A DNA stretch of 64,000 nucleotides, taken from assembly GCF_004564275.1 (NCBI RefSeq), contig NZ_SPDV01000010.1, positions 1-64,000 on the forward strand, given 5' to 3'. Position 1 is the stretch's first letter, and every line of letters starts with the position of its first letter. Below are positions 9,219 through 18,656 of the stretch, piece after piece. The translations under genes were made by a program, and so were the position numbers. This stretch comes from Sphingomonas parva (ex Maeng et al. 2020). GTDB taxonomy: Bacteria; Pseudomonadota; Alphaproteobacteria; Sphingomonadales; Sphingomonadaceae. Under the pieces are notes generated by a model, which saw nothing but the letters and a program-made list of their open reading frames with translations, searched no databases and had not been told where the DNA came from.

Positions 9219-9243
9219 GGACCCCGGCTTCCGCCGGGGTGAC
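9219..9243. repeat. Extragenic palindrome (half element)
   Basis: GACCCCGGCTTCCGCCGGGGTGAC contains an ACCCCGGC/GCCGGGGT palindrome. The same core ends both ~113-bp repeats around argH (near 21645 and 23250). Such elements are a familiar intergenic repeat in sphingomonads; here only one half is present, just past the pbpC stop. Confidence 0.6.
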
Positions 9244-9269
9244 GATTAGGGTTTAGGAGAACATGAGAC

Positions 9270-11387
9270 TCACCGAACGGTGAAGACGCTGCGGTCGAGC
9301 ACCTTTCCCTCGGCCGAGACCAGGGCGAGGCGGTGGAAGCCCGGGGCCGGCAGCACCATCCGCCCCTCCCGCGCCGCGCCGATGTCGCGGCCGTCGAGGG
9401 TCAGCCGCTCACCCCCGGTCGCGCCCGAAGCGAGGAAGCGGATGCGCTGGAGGTGGCGCGGAATGTCCGGATCCAGCGCATAGACGGCGCCCGCCGCCGG
9501 ATTGGCGATGCGCGGCCGGCGCGCTGCGGCGGGCGCGCTGCCGATCGTCGCCTGGCCGGTTCCCGCGAGGAAATATTCGGCGCGCGGTGCCTCCACGCCC
9601 TCGGCATAGACGATGTCGCGCAGCTCGATCCCGCGGGGCCGTTCCGGCGGGACGCCGGGATGGCTGCGGTGCAGCGCCAGCATCAGCTCGCGCCAGACCG
9701 GGGCTGCGCCGCTGGTCCCGGAGACCCGGACCATCGGATCGCCTTCGGAATTGCCGATCCACACGGCGACGGTGAAGCGATCGGTGAAGCCGATGCACCA
9801 ATTGTCCCGCATCGCCTTGGAGGTGCCGGTCTTCGCCGCCGCCCAGAAGGGCAGGCGCAAGGCGGAGTCGAGGCCGAAGGTCACCGCCCGGGCGTCGGCA
9901 TCGGCCAGCATGTCGGCGACGATCCAGGCGGCGACCGGATCGGCAACCGGTTTCGGGGTGGCGGGCGGCTCGCCCAGGCGCAGCCGCAGCGGCCGGTAGC
10001 GGCCGCCCTCGGCCAGTGCCCGATAGGCGGCGGCCTGCTGGAGAAGGGTGACCTCCGCCGATCCGAGCGCAAGGCTGTAGCCGTAATAATCGCCGTCCTC
10101 GGTGAGGCCGCGATAGCCGAGGTCCCACAATCGGTCGCGGAAGGATTCGACGCCGGTGAGGAGCAGGGTGCGCACCGCCGGGACGTTGAGCGACGCGGCA
10201 AGCGCGGTGCGGACGCTCACGGGGCCCCGGAAGCTGCGATCGTAATCGCGCGGCACGTAGAGGCCTGAGGCCGTGTCGAGCTGGACCGGACTGTCGTCGA
10301 GGATCGACCCGGCGGTGAGATAGCCGCGCTCTATCGCCTGGCCGTAGAGGAACGGTTTCAGCGTCGATCCGGCCTGGCGCGGCGCATTGGCATTGTCGAC
10401 CGCCGGCGCGGTCGAGCCGCCGCCGACGCCGCCGACATAGGCGAGCACCTCGGCGGTGCGATTGTCGACGACGACCACCGCACCGTCGCGCGCCCGGTCG
10501 CTGCCGAGGCCGATCAGCTGGCGCCGCAGCGCGGCCGCCGCAAACGTCTGCACCTGGGGGTCGATGGTTGTCCTGAACGTCTCTCCCGGCTTCCTGAGCA
10601 GACGGTAAGCGAGATGCGGGGCGAGCCCTGGATCGTCGGCGAGACGGCGCCCGGGGCCGGTCATCGCCTCGGCCTGTGCGATCAGGCTCGTGCAATCGGA
10701 GATCGCCGCAGTGCGACAGGCGCGGCGCGCGACGGCGGCCGGCGCGGCGCGGGGCGCCGGCAGCAGGGCGGCGAGGAGGAGGGCGTCGTCGCGGCCGAGC
10801 GCGTCGGGCGCGCGTCCGAGCAGCGCGCGCGCCACGGCGCCGATCCCCTGGGTCTCGCCGCGGAAGCTGGCGAGGTTGAGATAGGCTTCGAGGATCTCGT
10901 CCTTGCTCCATCGCGCTTCGATCGCGCGGGCGGCGCGCGCCTGCCGGACCTTGTCGGCGAACGAGCGCGCGCCGGGGCCGCCGAGCCCGGGGTCGAGGAA
11001 GCCGGCGAGCTGCATGGTGATCGTGCTGGCGCCGCGCGCCCGCCGGCCGTGGAGAGCCGTCCAGGCCGAGCCGCCGAACGCGCGCCAATCGACCCCGCCG
11101 TGGTGCTCGAACTGGCGGTCCTCCGACGCGATCACCGCCTCGCGAAGCGCCGGCGCAACACGATCGATCGGCACCCAGCCGAGCCGGCGAACCTTGAAAT
11201 CGACCCGAACGGTCTCGAGCAGCCGCCCGTCCCGTGCCCGCAGCCAGGCTTCGCTGGCCCGCCAATCACCGCGAACCTGATCGTAGGAGGGCAGATCCGG
11301 CGGTCGCGTCCACGCTTCGAGGCCGCCGAAGCCGAGCAGCAGCGCGGCGCCGCACAGGAACGGCCGGCGGCGCAGCCAGAGGATCAC
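9270..11387 (-). CDS. pbpC: Penicillin-binding protein 1C
   Basis: A 705-residue bifunctional peptidoglycan synthase of the PBP1C type. An N-terminal membrane anchor (FLCGAALLLGFGGL) is followed by a glycosyltransferase domain (SEDRQFEHHGGVDW, GASTITMQLA) and a transpeptidase domain with SxxK in GSTLKPF, SxN in ASLNVPAV and KTG in KTGTSKA. A C-terminal BiPBP_C-like domain follows from about residue 600. The start is a GTG that overlaps the stop of the alpha-2-macroglobulin gene by 4 bp (GTGA), so translation is coupled. This pairing is the classic pbpC/A2M arrangement, in which PBP1C is thought to help repair the wall at sites the macroglobulin guards. Confidence 0.95.
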   Translation of the reverse strand: MILWLRRRPFLCGAALLLGFGGLEAWTRPPDLPSYDQVRGDWRASEAWLRARDGRLLETVRVDFKVRRLGWVPIDRVAPALREAVIASEDRQFEHHGGVDWRAFGGSAWTALHGRRARGASTITMQLAGFLDPGLGGPGARSFADKVRQARAARAIEARWSKDEILEAYLNLASFRGETQGIGAVARALLGRAPDALGRDDALLLAALLPAPRAAPAAVARRACRTAAISDCTSLIAQAEAMTGPGRRLADDPGLAPHLAYRLLRKPGETFRTTIDPQVQTFAAAALRRQLIGLGSDRARDGAVVVVDNRTAEVLAYVGGVGGGSTAPAVDNANAPRQAGSTLKPFLYGQAIERGYLTAGSILDDSPVQLDTASGLYVPRDYDRSFRGPVSVRTALAASLNVPAVRTLLLTGVESFRDRLWDLGYRGLTEDGDYYGYSLALGSAEVTLLQQAAAYRALAEGGRYRPLRLRLGEPPATPKPVADPVAAWIVADMLADADARAVTFGLDSALRLPFWAAAKTGTSKAMRDNWCIGFTDRFTVAVWIGNSEGDPMVRVSGTSGAAPVWRELMLALHRSHPGVPPERPRGIELRDIVYAEGVEAPRAEYFLAGTGQATIGSAPAAARRPRIANPAAGAVYALDPDIPRHLQRIRFLASGATGGERLTLDGRDIGAAREGRMVLPAPGFHRLALVSAEGKVLDRSVFTVR

Positions 11388-14300
11388 GGCGCCACTACCA
11401 GCGGCCGGTTCGGCAGAGCGGCGTGGATCTCCGGCGAGTACATTGCCTCCACCCTTGTGGGCGGAAGCAGGAAACGGCCGCTGGCATTGACCCGGACGAC
11501 ATATTCGATCGCCGTCCGGCCCTGCGGCATCCAGCCGAAATAGGCTCGCCAGGCATCGTTCGAACGCTCGATATAGCTCGGCCAGACGCCGCTGCCGCCG
11601 CTCGCCCGCCCGGCGAGCAGCGCCGACTGGGCGCCGCCGCCGCTGACGATCGAGGCGCCGGCGGGGATCGGATCCTCCACCACCACCCAGGTGCGGTCGA
11701 CCGGCGCCTCGACTTCGATGCGAACCTTCAGCACGTCGCCGGCGCTGAGCGCGTCGCCGCGCTTACGCTCGAGGAAGCTCACCTGCCGCGTCATGCGGTA
11801 GCCGGAGAAAGCCGGCTGGGTCAGCGGCACGGCGGCCCGCACGGCGATCGTCGCCCAGGGCGGCGGCGCGGTGCTGTGCGAAAGGATCAGCGGCGTCGCG
11901 CGCGAGGGCAGCGCGAAGACCATCGGCTCGGGGCGCGCCGGCGCCCTGCCCGTCCGGCTGACCGACCAGCCGCGGGTCAGCGTCTCGCCGCCGAGCCGCC
12001 CGATGGTGATGCCGGAGGCGGCGCGCGGATACGCGGCGTCGAACCGCCGGGCCGCGACGCTCCCCCAGGCATTGGCCGGAGTCGTGTCCCAATGGCCGCG
12101 CTGCTGGCGAAGTGCGACGCCGATCATCATCCGCGGCGCATCCGCTTCCCAGCCGCGGCGGCCGATCGCGGCGAGCACGGCCTTCAGCGCCATCTCGTCG
12201 TCGCTGACCATCATCCACCAAGGCGCACGGGCCTTGTCGACAATGTCGAGCCGCGTGCCCTCGTAGACGATGCGGCTGCGCAGCGCCGCTTCCGCGGCCG
12301 CACGGCGCTGGGCGGAGGCGCCCTTCACCCGATCGAGCGTCACCAGCCAGTCGGCGAGCATCGCCGTCGGCATGTCGGCAACCGGCATCGCCGAGCGCTC
12401 GACCATCGCCGGGGTCGCGGCGCCGTTGCGGGCGAGCGCCGCCAGCGCCTGCAGACGCAGCAGCCGCATGTCGGAGGGGCCTTCATCGTCGTCGGTGAGG
12501 CGGCCGTCGACGACCGCCTCCAGCGCCTCGAGCAGCCGCTTCTCGCTCTCCTCCGGCCAATCGTAGCCGGCTTCGGCGGTGATCGACATCGCGTAGGCGG
12601 TGAGCGCGATCGAGCCGGGCATCGACTCGCCGGGCCAGTAGCGCAGCAGCCCGCGCCGCGAGATATAGGCCGGAAGCTCGCTGGTCTGCCGCGCCCACAT
12701 TTCCGCGTCGTCGAGCGCGATGGCGCGGGACAGGCGCTGCTCGAAGCAGGTGTAGGGATAGACGCTCATATAGGCGCGGACGCCGGCAAGCGACGGCGAC
12801 GGGCTGTCGCTCAGCGCCACCTCGATGCTGCCGCGGCCGGGAAGCGCGCCGGACGGCGGCACCACCTGGAACGGCGCGGGGCCGATACGCAGGAAGGTCG
12901 CCGCCCAGGTTTCCACCGGTACGGCCGGCACCACCTGCTCGTCGACCTGGAGCCGGTCGACGGCGCCGCCGTCGGCCGACCGGGCCGAGACCGTCCAGCG
13001 CAGCTGCTCGACATTGTCGGGCGCCGTGAGCCGCCAGGTCACCGGCACCGCGCCGCCCGCGGGGACGTTCACCGTCTGGGCGCCGCTGGCGAGCCGGGCG
13101 CCCGCGACCTCGGCGGAGACGGTGACTTCCATCGCCCGATCGGTCCCGTTGCGCAGGGTGAAGGTGGCGCCGAACTCGTCGCCCGAGCGGACCAGGGGCG
13201 GCAGGCCCGCATAGAGGGTGAGATCCTGCACCGTGCGGATCGCGGCGCTGCCGGTGCCGAACAAGTCCCCGCCCGCGGTGGCCACTGCCACCAGGCGATA
13301 GGACGAAAGCGTGTCGGCGAGCGGCACGTCGATCGACGCCCTCCCGTCGGAATCGAGCTGCACCCGGCCGCGCCAGAGCAGCACCGGCCGAAAGTCGGTG
13401 CGGACAAGATCGGTCAGATCGCCGCCGCCCCCGCCGCCGGCCGCGACCGCCTTGCGGCCGTAGTGACGCTTGCCGACCACCTGCATCTGAGCGGTCGAGG
13501 TGACGACGGAAAGCGGCCTTTCGCCCATCATCCCGTCGAGCAGCTGCCAGCTCTGGTTGGGAGAGAGGGTGAGCAATGCCTCGTCGACCGCGGCGAAGGC
13601 GATCTCGGCCGAGACGGGCGGCTTGCCGTCGGGGCCCAGCACCTGGACGGCGGCACGGGCCGTGTCGCGCACCTGGTAGCGCTCCCTGTCGGGGCGGACC
13701 GCGACCTTGAGCGCATGTCCTTCCCAGCCCACCTTCACGCGCGTGATGCCGATCCGGTAGCTCGGCTTGGCAAGATCTACCAGGGCAGTGGGATTGGCGA
13801 TCTGCTTGACCAGCGGGATGTTCCATTCCTGGGCGAGCTCGGCCAGCCAGACCCTCCAGCTCGAGACGCGACCGCGCACCGCCATCACCGAGATGTAGAC
13901 GTCGGGCGCGTAGCCGCCGGGGAGCGGCACCTCGATCACCGGCTCCTTGCCGGACAGCTTCGTCACGAAGGAGGAGAGAACGCCCTCCCGCTCCACCGTC
14001 ACCAGGGCGGTCGCCTTGCGGAAGGGCATGCGGACCTGGACCCGGGCCTTGCCGCCGGCCGGATACGCCTTGGCGTCGGCAATGACGTCCATGCGATCGC
14101 CGTTGTCGCCGCCGAACCACCAGTCGTCCTCGCCCGCCAGGTAGATGGAGGTCACCGCCCGGGCCTCGTTGCCGGCGGAATCCGCCGTCGTGGCGATGGC
14201 GATCACCTCGCCCGAGACGCCCGGATCGAGCCGGCAGAGCAGGAGGCCGTTGCGGTCGCTCGTCCCGCTGCATTCCGCCGCGATCCGCTTCGTTTCGACG

Positions 14301-17161
14301 ACATTGTCATAGGCATAGAAGCCGCCGATCAGCCGGCGGCGCGCCGACAGGATCTCGCGGGTGTAGAGCGCGACCTTCACCGCCTGTCCCCGGATCGGTT
14401 TCCCGTCGAGGCCGAGCGCGACGACCTTCAGCCGCATGTCGCCGGCCCGCTGCAGCCAGCCGTCCGGCTGAATGCCGAGGCGGACGGACGAGGCGTAGAC
14501 CGGTATCCGGGTCGAGGCCGTCAGAGTCTCGCCATTGGCGTCGGCATAATCCATCTCGACGATCAGCCGGGCGTCGTCGTCGAGACCGGGAACGGCGATC
14601 GGGGTGCGCAGCGCGCCATTGGCATCGAGGGCGAGCGGAATGGTGGATGCGTCGGGCAGCTCCGGCTCGCCGCCATCGCTGCCGTCCTCGTCGAGCGGCA
14701 CGACGCCCTCGACGACGCGGCGCCCCCCGAAGCTCCAGTCCTCCCAGCCGTCGGGGCTGTCGGCGAAGGCATCCCAGGCGGTGCGCAGCTTCACCGCCTG
14801 CCCGGCGGCGCCGCCGCCCGAGAGGAAGCCGACATAGAGATCGAGCGGGACCTGCTTCGGGCGGACGAGCTGCCCCTTGGGGCCGCTGACCGCGGCGCGC
14901 ATCGTCGGCAGCCGGTACTCCTCCACGCGGAAGGATTGGGCGGTGTAGATCGTCCTGCTCTCGTCGGGCCGGTCCTCTTCCTCCGCTCCCGGCGCGCGCG
15001 GCGCGCGCAGCTTGACCGTGATGTCGTAATCGCCGGCAGGGCTGCCCTTGGGAGGAGTCCATTCGCTGAGTCCGATGCCGCCCTCGTCGAGCGACAGAGG
15101 CAGCTCGTAGCTGGTCGGCGAGCCGCGATGCTGCAGCACCAGGGTGCCGGCCAGCGTTCCTCCCGAGCGGAAGCCGGTCGGCGTCGGCATGCGATAGACG
15201 TGCTTCATGTGCACCGTCTCGCCGGCGCGAAGCAGGGTCCGATCGAGCACCGAGTGGAAGATCGGCTCGGGCTCGGACCAGCCGTAAGGAAGGTCGAAGT
15301 CCCACGGCGCGATGCCGTTGCTCCAGTCCGTCATGGTGAAGGAAAAGTCGCCGGCCTTGCGGGCGGAGACCATCAGGGGCGGCGCCTCGTCGCCGCGATT
15401 GTCGCAGCGGCTGCCGCTGGACGGCGGCGGCAGTCCAGCCGGGATCGGCAGGCGACCCTGCTTGTCGGTGGTGCCGGCGGCGAGCTGCGCGCCGGTGCAG
15501 CTGTCGGTCACCTGCACCGCCGCCCCTGCAACGGGCTTGCCCTCGCTGAGCGAGGTCACCCAGGCAAGCGATCCGGCGCGACCCCATTTGAAGTGGACGG
15601 TCATATCGGTGACCAGGGCCGCGGCGCTGACGTAGCGCGTGGCCGGCCTGCCGAGCAGGGCTCGGCCGAGCTCGGGGCTGGCGAGCTCGACGACGTAGAA
15701 GCCGGGCTTGCCGAGCGGAATGCCGATCACCTCGAACTCGCGGCCGCGGCCCGGCAGCGCGAGACGCATGTCTCGGCCTTGCTCGGCACCGTCGAGGATC
15801 GATCGGGTTCCGGTGTAGTTGACGGGTTTGGGCGCCTCCTCCGTGCCTTCGTCGCGGATGTCGTCTTCCTGTGCCTTGGCGACGCGGCGGACCCAGGAGG
15901 CGATCTCGCCGTCGGCGGCGTCGATCCGCGCCGTCTCGCCTCCGATCGCGACCAACTTCTGGGCAAGGTCGGGCTCGACGCCGCGCACCGTGACCGGGAG
16001 CACGCCGCCTTCCTTCGCCTCGAGGATTCCGAACGGGGCCGCGAACTTCACCAGCGGCGGAGTCGCGGCGACGGCGAATTCGAGCGGAAAGCGCCTGGCG
16101 TTGGCGAGCGACCGCCCGCTTTCGTCACGCAGGTCGGCCGGGATCAGCACGCGAGCGGTGATCGCCGGGGGCAGCGGCGGCTTGAACGCGATTTCGGAGA
16201 GGGTCTGCTCGCGCCCGGTATCGGTCGGCGCAAGCGGCGCGCTGGCGCCGACGTCGAGGCGCAGGGCGAGCGCCTGCGCGCGCGGCACCGGCGCGGTGAA
16301 CTGGACGCGTATCGGCTCGATCGGATTGCAGCCGGCGGTGGCGTTGACCCGGTTGCAGACCAGGCGGGCGGTGAAGTCGCGGCGGACCTCGAAGTCGAAA
16401 CGCCGTTCCTCACCGACCGTTCGGCCGCCCGGAGAGCGCACGTTCTTGCCCCAGACGATCGCCATGTCGCGGCCCGGCGGCAGCGGCCTTCGGCATTTCA
16501 GCGCGACGATATCGGCGAGCGCGGCGGCACGCTCGCGCTCCCCTTCCGGCAACGGGCTCGGCAGGCCCGCCTCGGAGAGGAACTGGTCGCGGGTCCAGCG
16601 ACCGCCTTTGGCGGAAAGGATCGCCTCCACCGTCGCGGCGGGAAGCACGTCGAGCGGGATCCGCTCACCGATGCCGTCGACCGCGCAATAAGCGTGCGCG
16701 GCGATCGAGGCGCGCTCCACGGGTGCGTTGAGCGCGGCGAGGAAGACCTGGTCCTCCTCGATTGCGCCGGAGCCGCGCGGCAGCATCGCCCGCGGGTAGG
16801 GCCCGCCGCTGTCGATGATGAACGACTGGGTACCGCCGACCGCGCGGCCGGAGAGGGTCTCGAGATCCTCGTCCAGCGTCGCCGTGCAGGTCATGTTCCC
16901 GGGCAGCGGCCTGGCGAACTCCCAGACGAAGGTCGCGGGATCGACCCAGCGGCCCTTGCCGTCGACCTTGCATTCCATCGCGATCGGCGCGCGGCGAGTC
17001 TCGCCGAGCGGCACCATCGCTTCCGAGAAGCGCAAGGTGAAGCGGGTGATCGCGCTGCCGTCCGTGCCGGGTGTGGCAGCGACCACCGAGGGCGGCGTGT
17101 CGGCCGAAGCCGTGATCGGGAGCAACGCCAACAAAGCACCGACCGCGAGCCAGCCACGCAT
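11384..17161 (-). CDS. Bacterial alpha-2-macroglobulin with thioester
   Basis: A 1925-residue periplasmic protease trap. A signal peptide (MRGWLAVGALLALLPITASA) is followed by repeated macroglobulin domains and an alpha-helical thioester domain. The thioester motif is intact as Cys1472-Phe-Glu-Gln in YPYTCFEQR, so covalent capture of proteases is expected. No lipobox cysteine is seen, whereas E. coli YfhM is a lipoprotein, so this protein may be soluble or held another way. The ATG at 17161 was preferred over one 14 codons upstream because a perfect AGGAGG lies seven bases before it and the signal peptide starts there. It is the first gene of an operon with pbpC. Confidence 0.93.
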   Translation of the reverse strand: MRGWLAVGALLALLPITASADTPPSVVAATPGTDGSAITRFTLRFSEAMVPLGETRRAPIAMECKVDGKGRWVDPATFVWEFARPLPGNMTCTATLDEDLETLSGRAVGGTQSFIIDSGGPYPRAMLPRGSGAIEEDQVFLAALNAPVERASIAAHAYCAVDGIGERIPLDVLPAATVEAILSAKGGRWTRDQFLSEAGLPSPLPEGERERAAALADIVALKCRRPLPPGRDMAIVWGKNVRSPGGRTVGEERRFDFEVRRDFTARLVCNRVNATAGCNPIEPIRVQFTAPVPRAQALALRLDVGASAPLAPTDTGREQTLSEIAFKPPLPPAITARVLIPADLRDESGRSLANARRFPLEFAVAATPPLVKFAAPFGILEAKEGGVLPVTVRGVEPDLAQKLVAIGGETARIDAADGEIASWVRRVAKAQEDDIRDEGTEEAPKPVNYTGTRSILDGAEQGRDMRLALPGRGREFEVIGIPLGKPGFYVVELASPELGRALLGRPATRYVSAAALVTDMTVHFKWGRAGSLAWVTSLSEGKPVAGAAVQVTDSCTGAQLAAGTTDKQGRLPIPAGLPPPSSGSRCDNRGDEAPPLMVSARKAGDFSFTMTDWSNGIAPWDFDLPYGWSEPEPIFHSVLDRTLLRAGETVHMKHVYRMPTPTGFRSGGTLAGTLVLQHRGSPTSYELPLSLDEGGIGLSEWTPPKGSPAGDYDITVKLRAPRAPGAEEEDRPDESRTIYTAQSFRVEEYRLPTMRAAVSGPKGQLVRPKQVPLDLYVGFLSGGGAAGQAVKLRTAWDAFADSPDGWEDWSFGGRRVVEGVVPLDEDGSDGGEPELPDASTIPLALDANGALRTPIAVPGLDDDARLIVEMDYADANGETLTASTRIPVYASSVRLGIQPDGWLQRAGDMRLKVVALGLDGKPIRGQAVKVALYTREILSARRRLIGGFYAYDNVVETKRIAAECSGTSDRNGLLLCRLDPGVSGEVIAIATTADSAGNEARAVTSIYLAGEDDWWFGGDNGDRMDVIADAKAYPAGGKARVQVRMPFRKATALVTVEREGVLSSFVTKLSGKEPVIEVPLPGGYAPDVYISVMAVRGRVSSWRVWLAELAQEWNIPLVKQIANPTALVDLAKPSYRIGITRVKVGWEGHALKVAVRPDRERYQVRDTARAAVQVLGPDGKPPVSAEIAFAAVDEALLTLSPNQSWQLLDGMMGERPLSVVTSTAQMQVVGKRHYGRKAVAAGGGGGGDLTDLVRTDFRPVLLWRGRVQLDSDGRASIDVPLADTLSSYRLVAVATAGGDLFGTGSAAIRTVQDLTLYAGLPPLVRSGDEFGATFTLRNGTDRAMEVTVSAEVAGARLASGAQTVNVPAGGAVPVTWRLTAPDNVEQLRWTVSARSADGGAVDRLQVDEQVVPAVPVETWAATFLRIGPAPFQVVPPSGALPGRGSIEVALSDSPSPSLAGVRAYMSVYPYTCFEQRLSRAIALDDAEMWARQTSELPAYISRRGLLRYWPGESMPGSIALTAYAMSITAEAGYDWPEESEKRLLEALEAVVDGRLTDDDEGPSDMRLLRLQALAALARNGAATPAMVERSAMPVADMPTAMLADWLVTLDRVKGASAQRRAAAEAALRSRIVYEGTRLDIVDKARAPWWMMVSDDEMALKAVLAAIGRRGWEADAPRMMIGVALRQQRGHWDTTPANAWGSVAARRFDAAYPRAASGITIGRLGGETLTRGWSVSRTGRAPARPEPMVFALPSRATPLILSHSTAPPPWATIAVRAAVPLTQPAFSGYRMTRQVSFLERKRGDALSAGDVLKVRIEVEAPVDRTWVVVEDPIPAGASIVSGGGAQSALLAGRASGGSGVWPSYIERSNDAWRAYFGWMPQGRTAIEYVVRVNASGRFLLPPTRVEAMYSPEIHAALPNRPLVVAP

Positions 17162-17467
17162 GCGCAACCCTCCTGGGATGGGCAGGAGAATGCATGAGAT
17201 CACTCGCGCCGTCCAGCGACGAAACGTTCTTTTTCAGCGATGAGCTGAGCAGTGTGCCCGCAGCGACACGGTCGTCGAATTCGGCTCCGTCGGCCGATCC
17301 GCGTCTGCAGCAGGCCGAGATGGGCGCACCTGGGATACCGCGGAAATGGACCGAATAGCGGCCGTGCCGGATCGACTCGCACGGCCGCGAACCGCATACT
17401 CTCCGGGACGCCTCCAGCGCAGGCCAATCCCGTCCTGCGGCGGGGATCGGCGCCGGCGGAGGTAGAC
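17162..17467. other. Divergent intergenic region, no gene
   Basis: This 306-bp stretch separates the alpha-2-macroglobulin gene (minus) from the unknown gene at 17468 (plus). Both must be transcribed from it. It contains the two ribosome-binding sites at its ends. I could not identify a convincing operator, riboswitch or small gene. Confidence 0.5.
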
Positions 17468-18562
17468 ATGGCAAGCTACCCGATCATCCCCTCGAAGACG
17501 CCCGCACCAGGCTGGAAGGGCGGGTTCTCCACCTCCAATCCCAGCTTCGCCTATCCGGATCCCAATCTCAGCTCGCTGCCGATGCTGGACAACATGGCCA
17601 ACATCAACCTGCTGCAGCGCCAGCTCGACGTGCTGTGGCCGGAATTCAGCTGGCAGACCGTGATCGGCGACGAGACCTCGCGCTGCTATCAGATGTTCGC
17701 ACCGGACATCTCCCGCGCCGGCTACGACGTCACAGGCCGGGTCTATTCGATCATCTGCCCGCAGCAGGGGGCATGGTCACCGACGCTCGGCGACCTCAAC
17801 ATCGAGGTGACCGTCACCGGCAATCGGGGATGGGTGAACGAGGATGCGAGCGACCTCGACACCGATCTGGTCGCCGCCGACATGACCGTGACCGGCAAGA
17901 TCTGGTTCGGCCCGAGCGCGAAAGACAAATACGTCTATAAACTGTTGCGGCTGATCCTCGAAGCGGAGGGTCTCCCCTTCCCGCTCGACAAGGCCAATGC
18001 CATCCAGGTGACGCTGCACCGGGTCGGCGACCCCTCCCAACCGATCATCTCGATCCGCTCCGGCATCAATCCCGGCTTCCCGAATCCCGGCTTCGCGCTG
18101 CATGCGACCGAGGCTTGGGCGGTCGCCAACGTCGCCGTGCAGATCGGGCCGATCCTGTCCCGCCACAACGAGAAGGTCGACGGCTTCAACGCGATGGTCA
18201 TGGAGATTTTCAATCTCGCGTCCGGCAACCTGCTGCAACTCGGCAACGTGCTGACCTGGAACGTCTGGCTCGACGCGCCGACGCTCGTCGACCGCGCCGA
18301 ATGGGCCGCGCATGCGGAATATTGGCGCAAGTCGATCGACACCGGCCACGGCAGCCCCGACGGACCGGGCACGCCGCCGCGCTATTTCGACGGCACTCCG
18401 TTCCAGCCGATCGATGCGATCGAGCAGAAGGAATGGGACCTGATCAAGACCTGGCTGAAGAAGCACGTCGGCTGGGTTGCCGAGCTCGCCGCGGAGCGCG
18501 AGGCGGCGCCGGCCAGTCCGACCGCCGAACCCGAGCCGATCACGGTGCAGCCGCTGGCTTGA
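17468..18562 (+). CDS. Unrecognised 364-residue protein
   Basis: I do not recognise this protein. It has no signal peptide or membrane segment. It starts MASYPIIPSKTPAPGWKGGF and is rich in Pro, Asn, Trp and Asp, with segments that look like beta strands (GRVYSIICPQQGAWSP, LNIEVTVTGNRGWV, DMTVTGKIWFG) and a helical second half (KYVYKLLRLILEAEGLPF). Only two cysteines are obvious (SRCYQMF, SIICPQQG). The C-terminus is Ala/Pro/Glu-rich. The ATG at 17468 has GGAGG eight bases upstream. The Asp/Asn-hydroxylase-like gene follows 94 bp downstream on the same strand and might act on it, which is inference from position only. Confidence 0.75.
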   Translation: MASYPIIPSKTPAPGWKGGFSTSNPSFAYPDPNLSSLPMLDNMANINLLQRQLDVLWPEFSWQTVIGDETSRCYQMFAPDISRAGYDVTGRVYSIICPQQGAWSPTLGDLNIEVTVTGNRGWVNEDASDLDTDLVAADMTVTGKIWFGPSAKDKYVYKLLRLILEAEGLPFPLDKANAIQVTLHRVGDPSQPIISIRSGINPGFPNPGFALHATEAWAVANVAVQIGPILSRHNEKVDGFNAMVMEIFNLASGNLLQLGNVLTWNVWLDAPTLVDRAEWAAHAEYWRKSIDTGHGSPDGPGTPPRYFDGTPFQPIDAIEQKEWDLIKTWLKKHVGWVAELAAEREAAPASPTAEPEPITVQPLA

Positions 18563-18656
18563 GAAGGCGCGGCCCACACGTCAGACTAATCTGCTTGCTG
18601 GAAGCGGTGTGAGCGGAGGCATAAGATCGAGCTGCACTGCCTGGAGGCGCAGCCGC

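Noticed and set aside
11234-17197. A nearly 2000-codon open frame on the plus strand opposite the alpha-2-macroglobulin gene
   Set aside because: Its translation is low-complexity Arg/Gly/Ala/Asp typical of the reverse strand of GC-rich coding DNA, and the minus strand encodes a full protein with motifs, a signal peptide and a perfect ribosome site.
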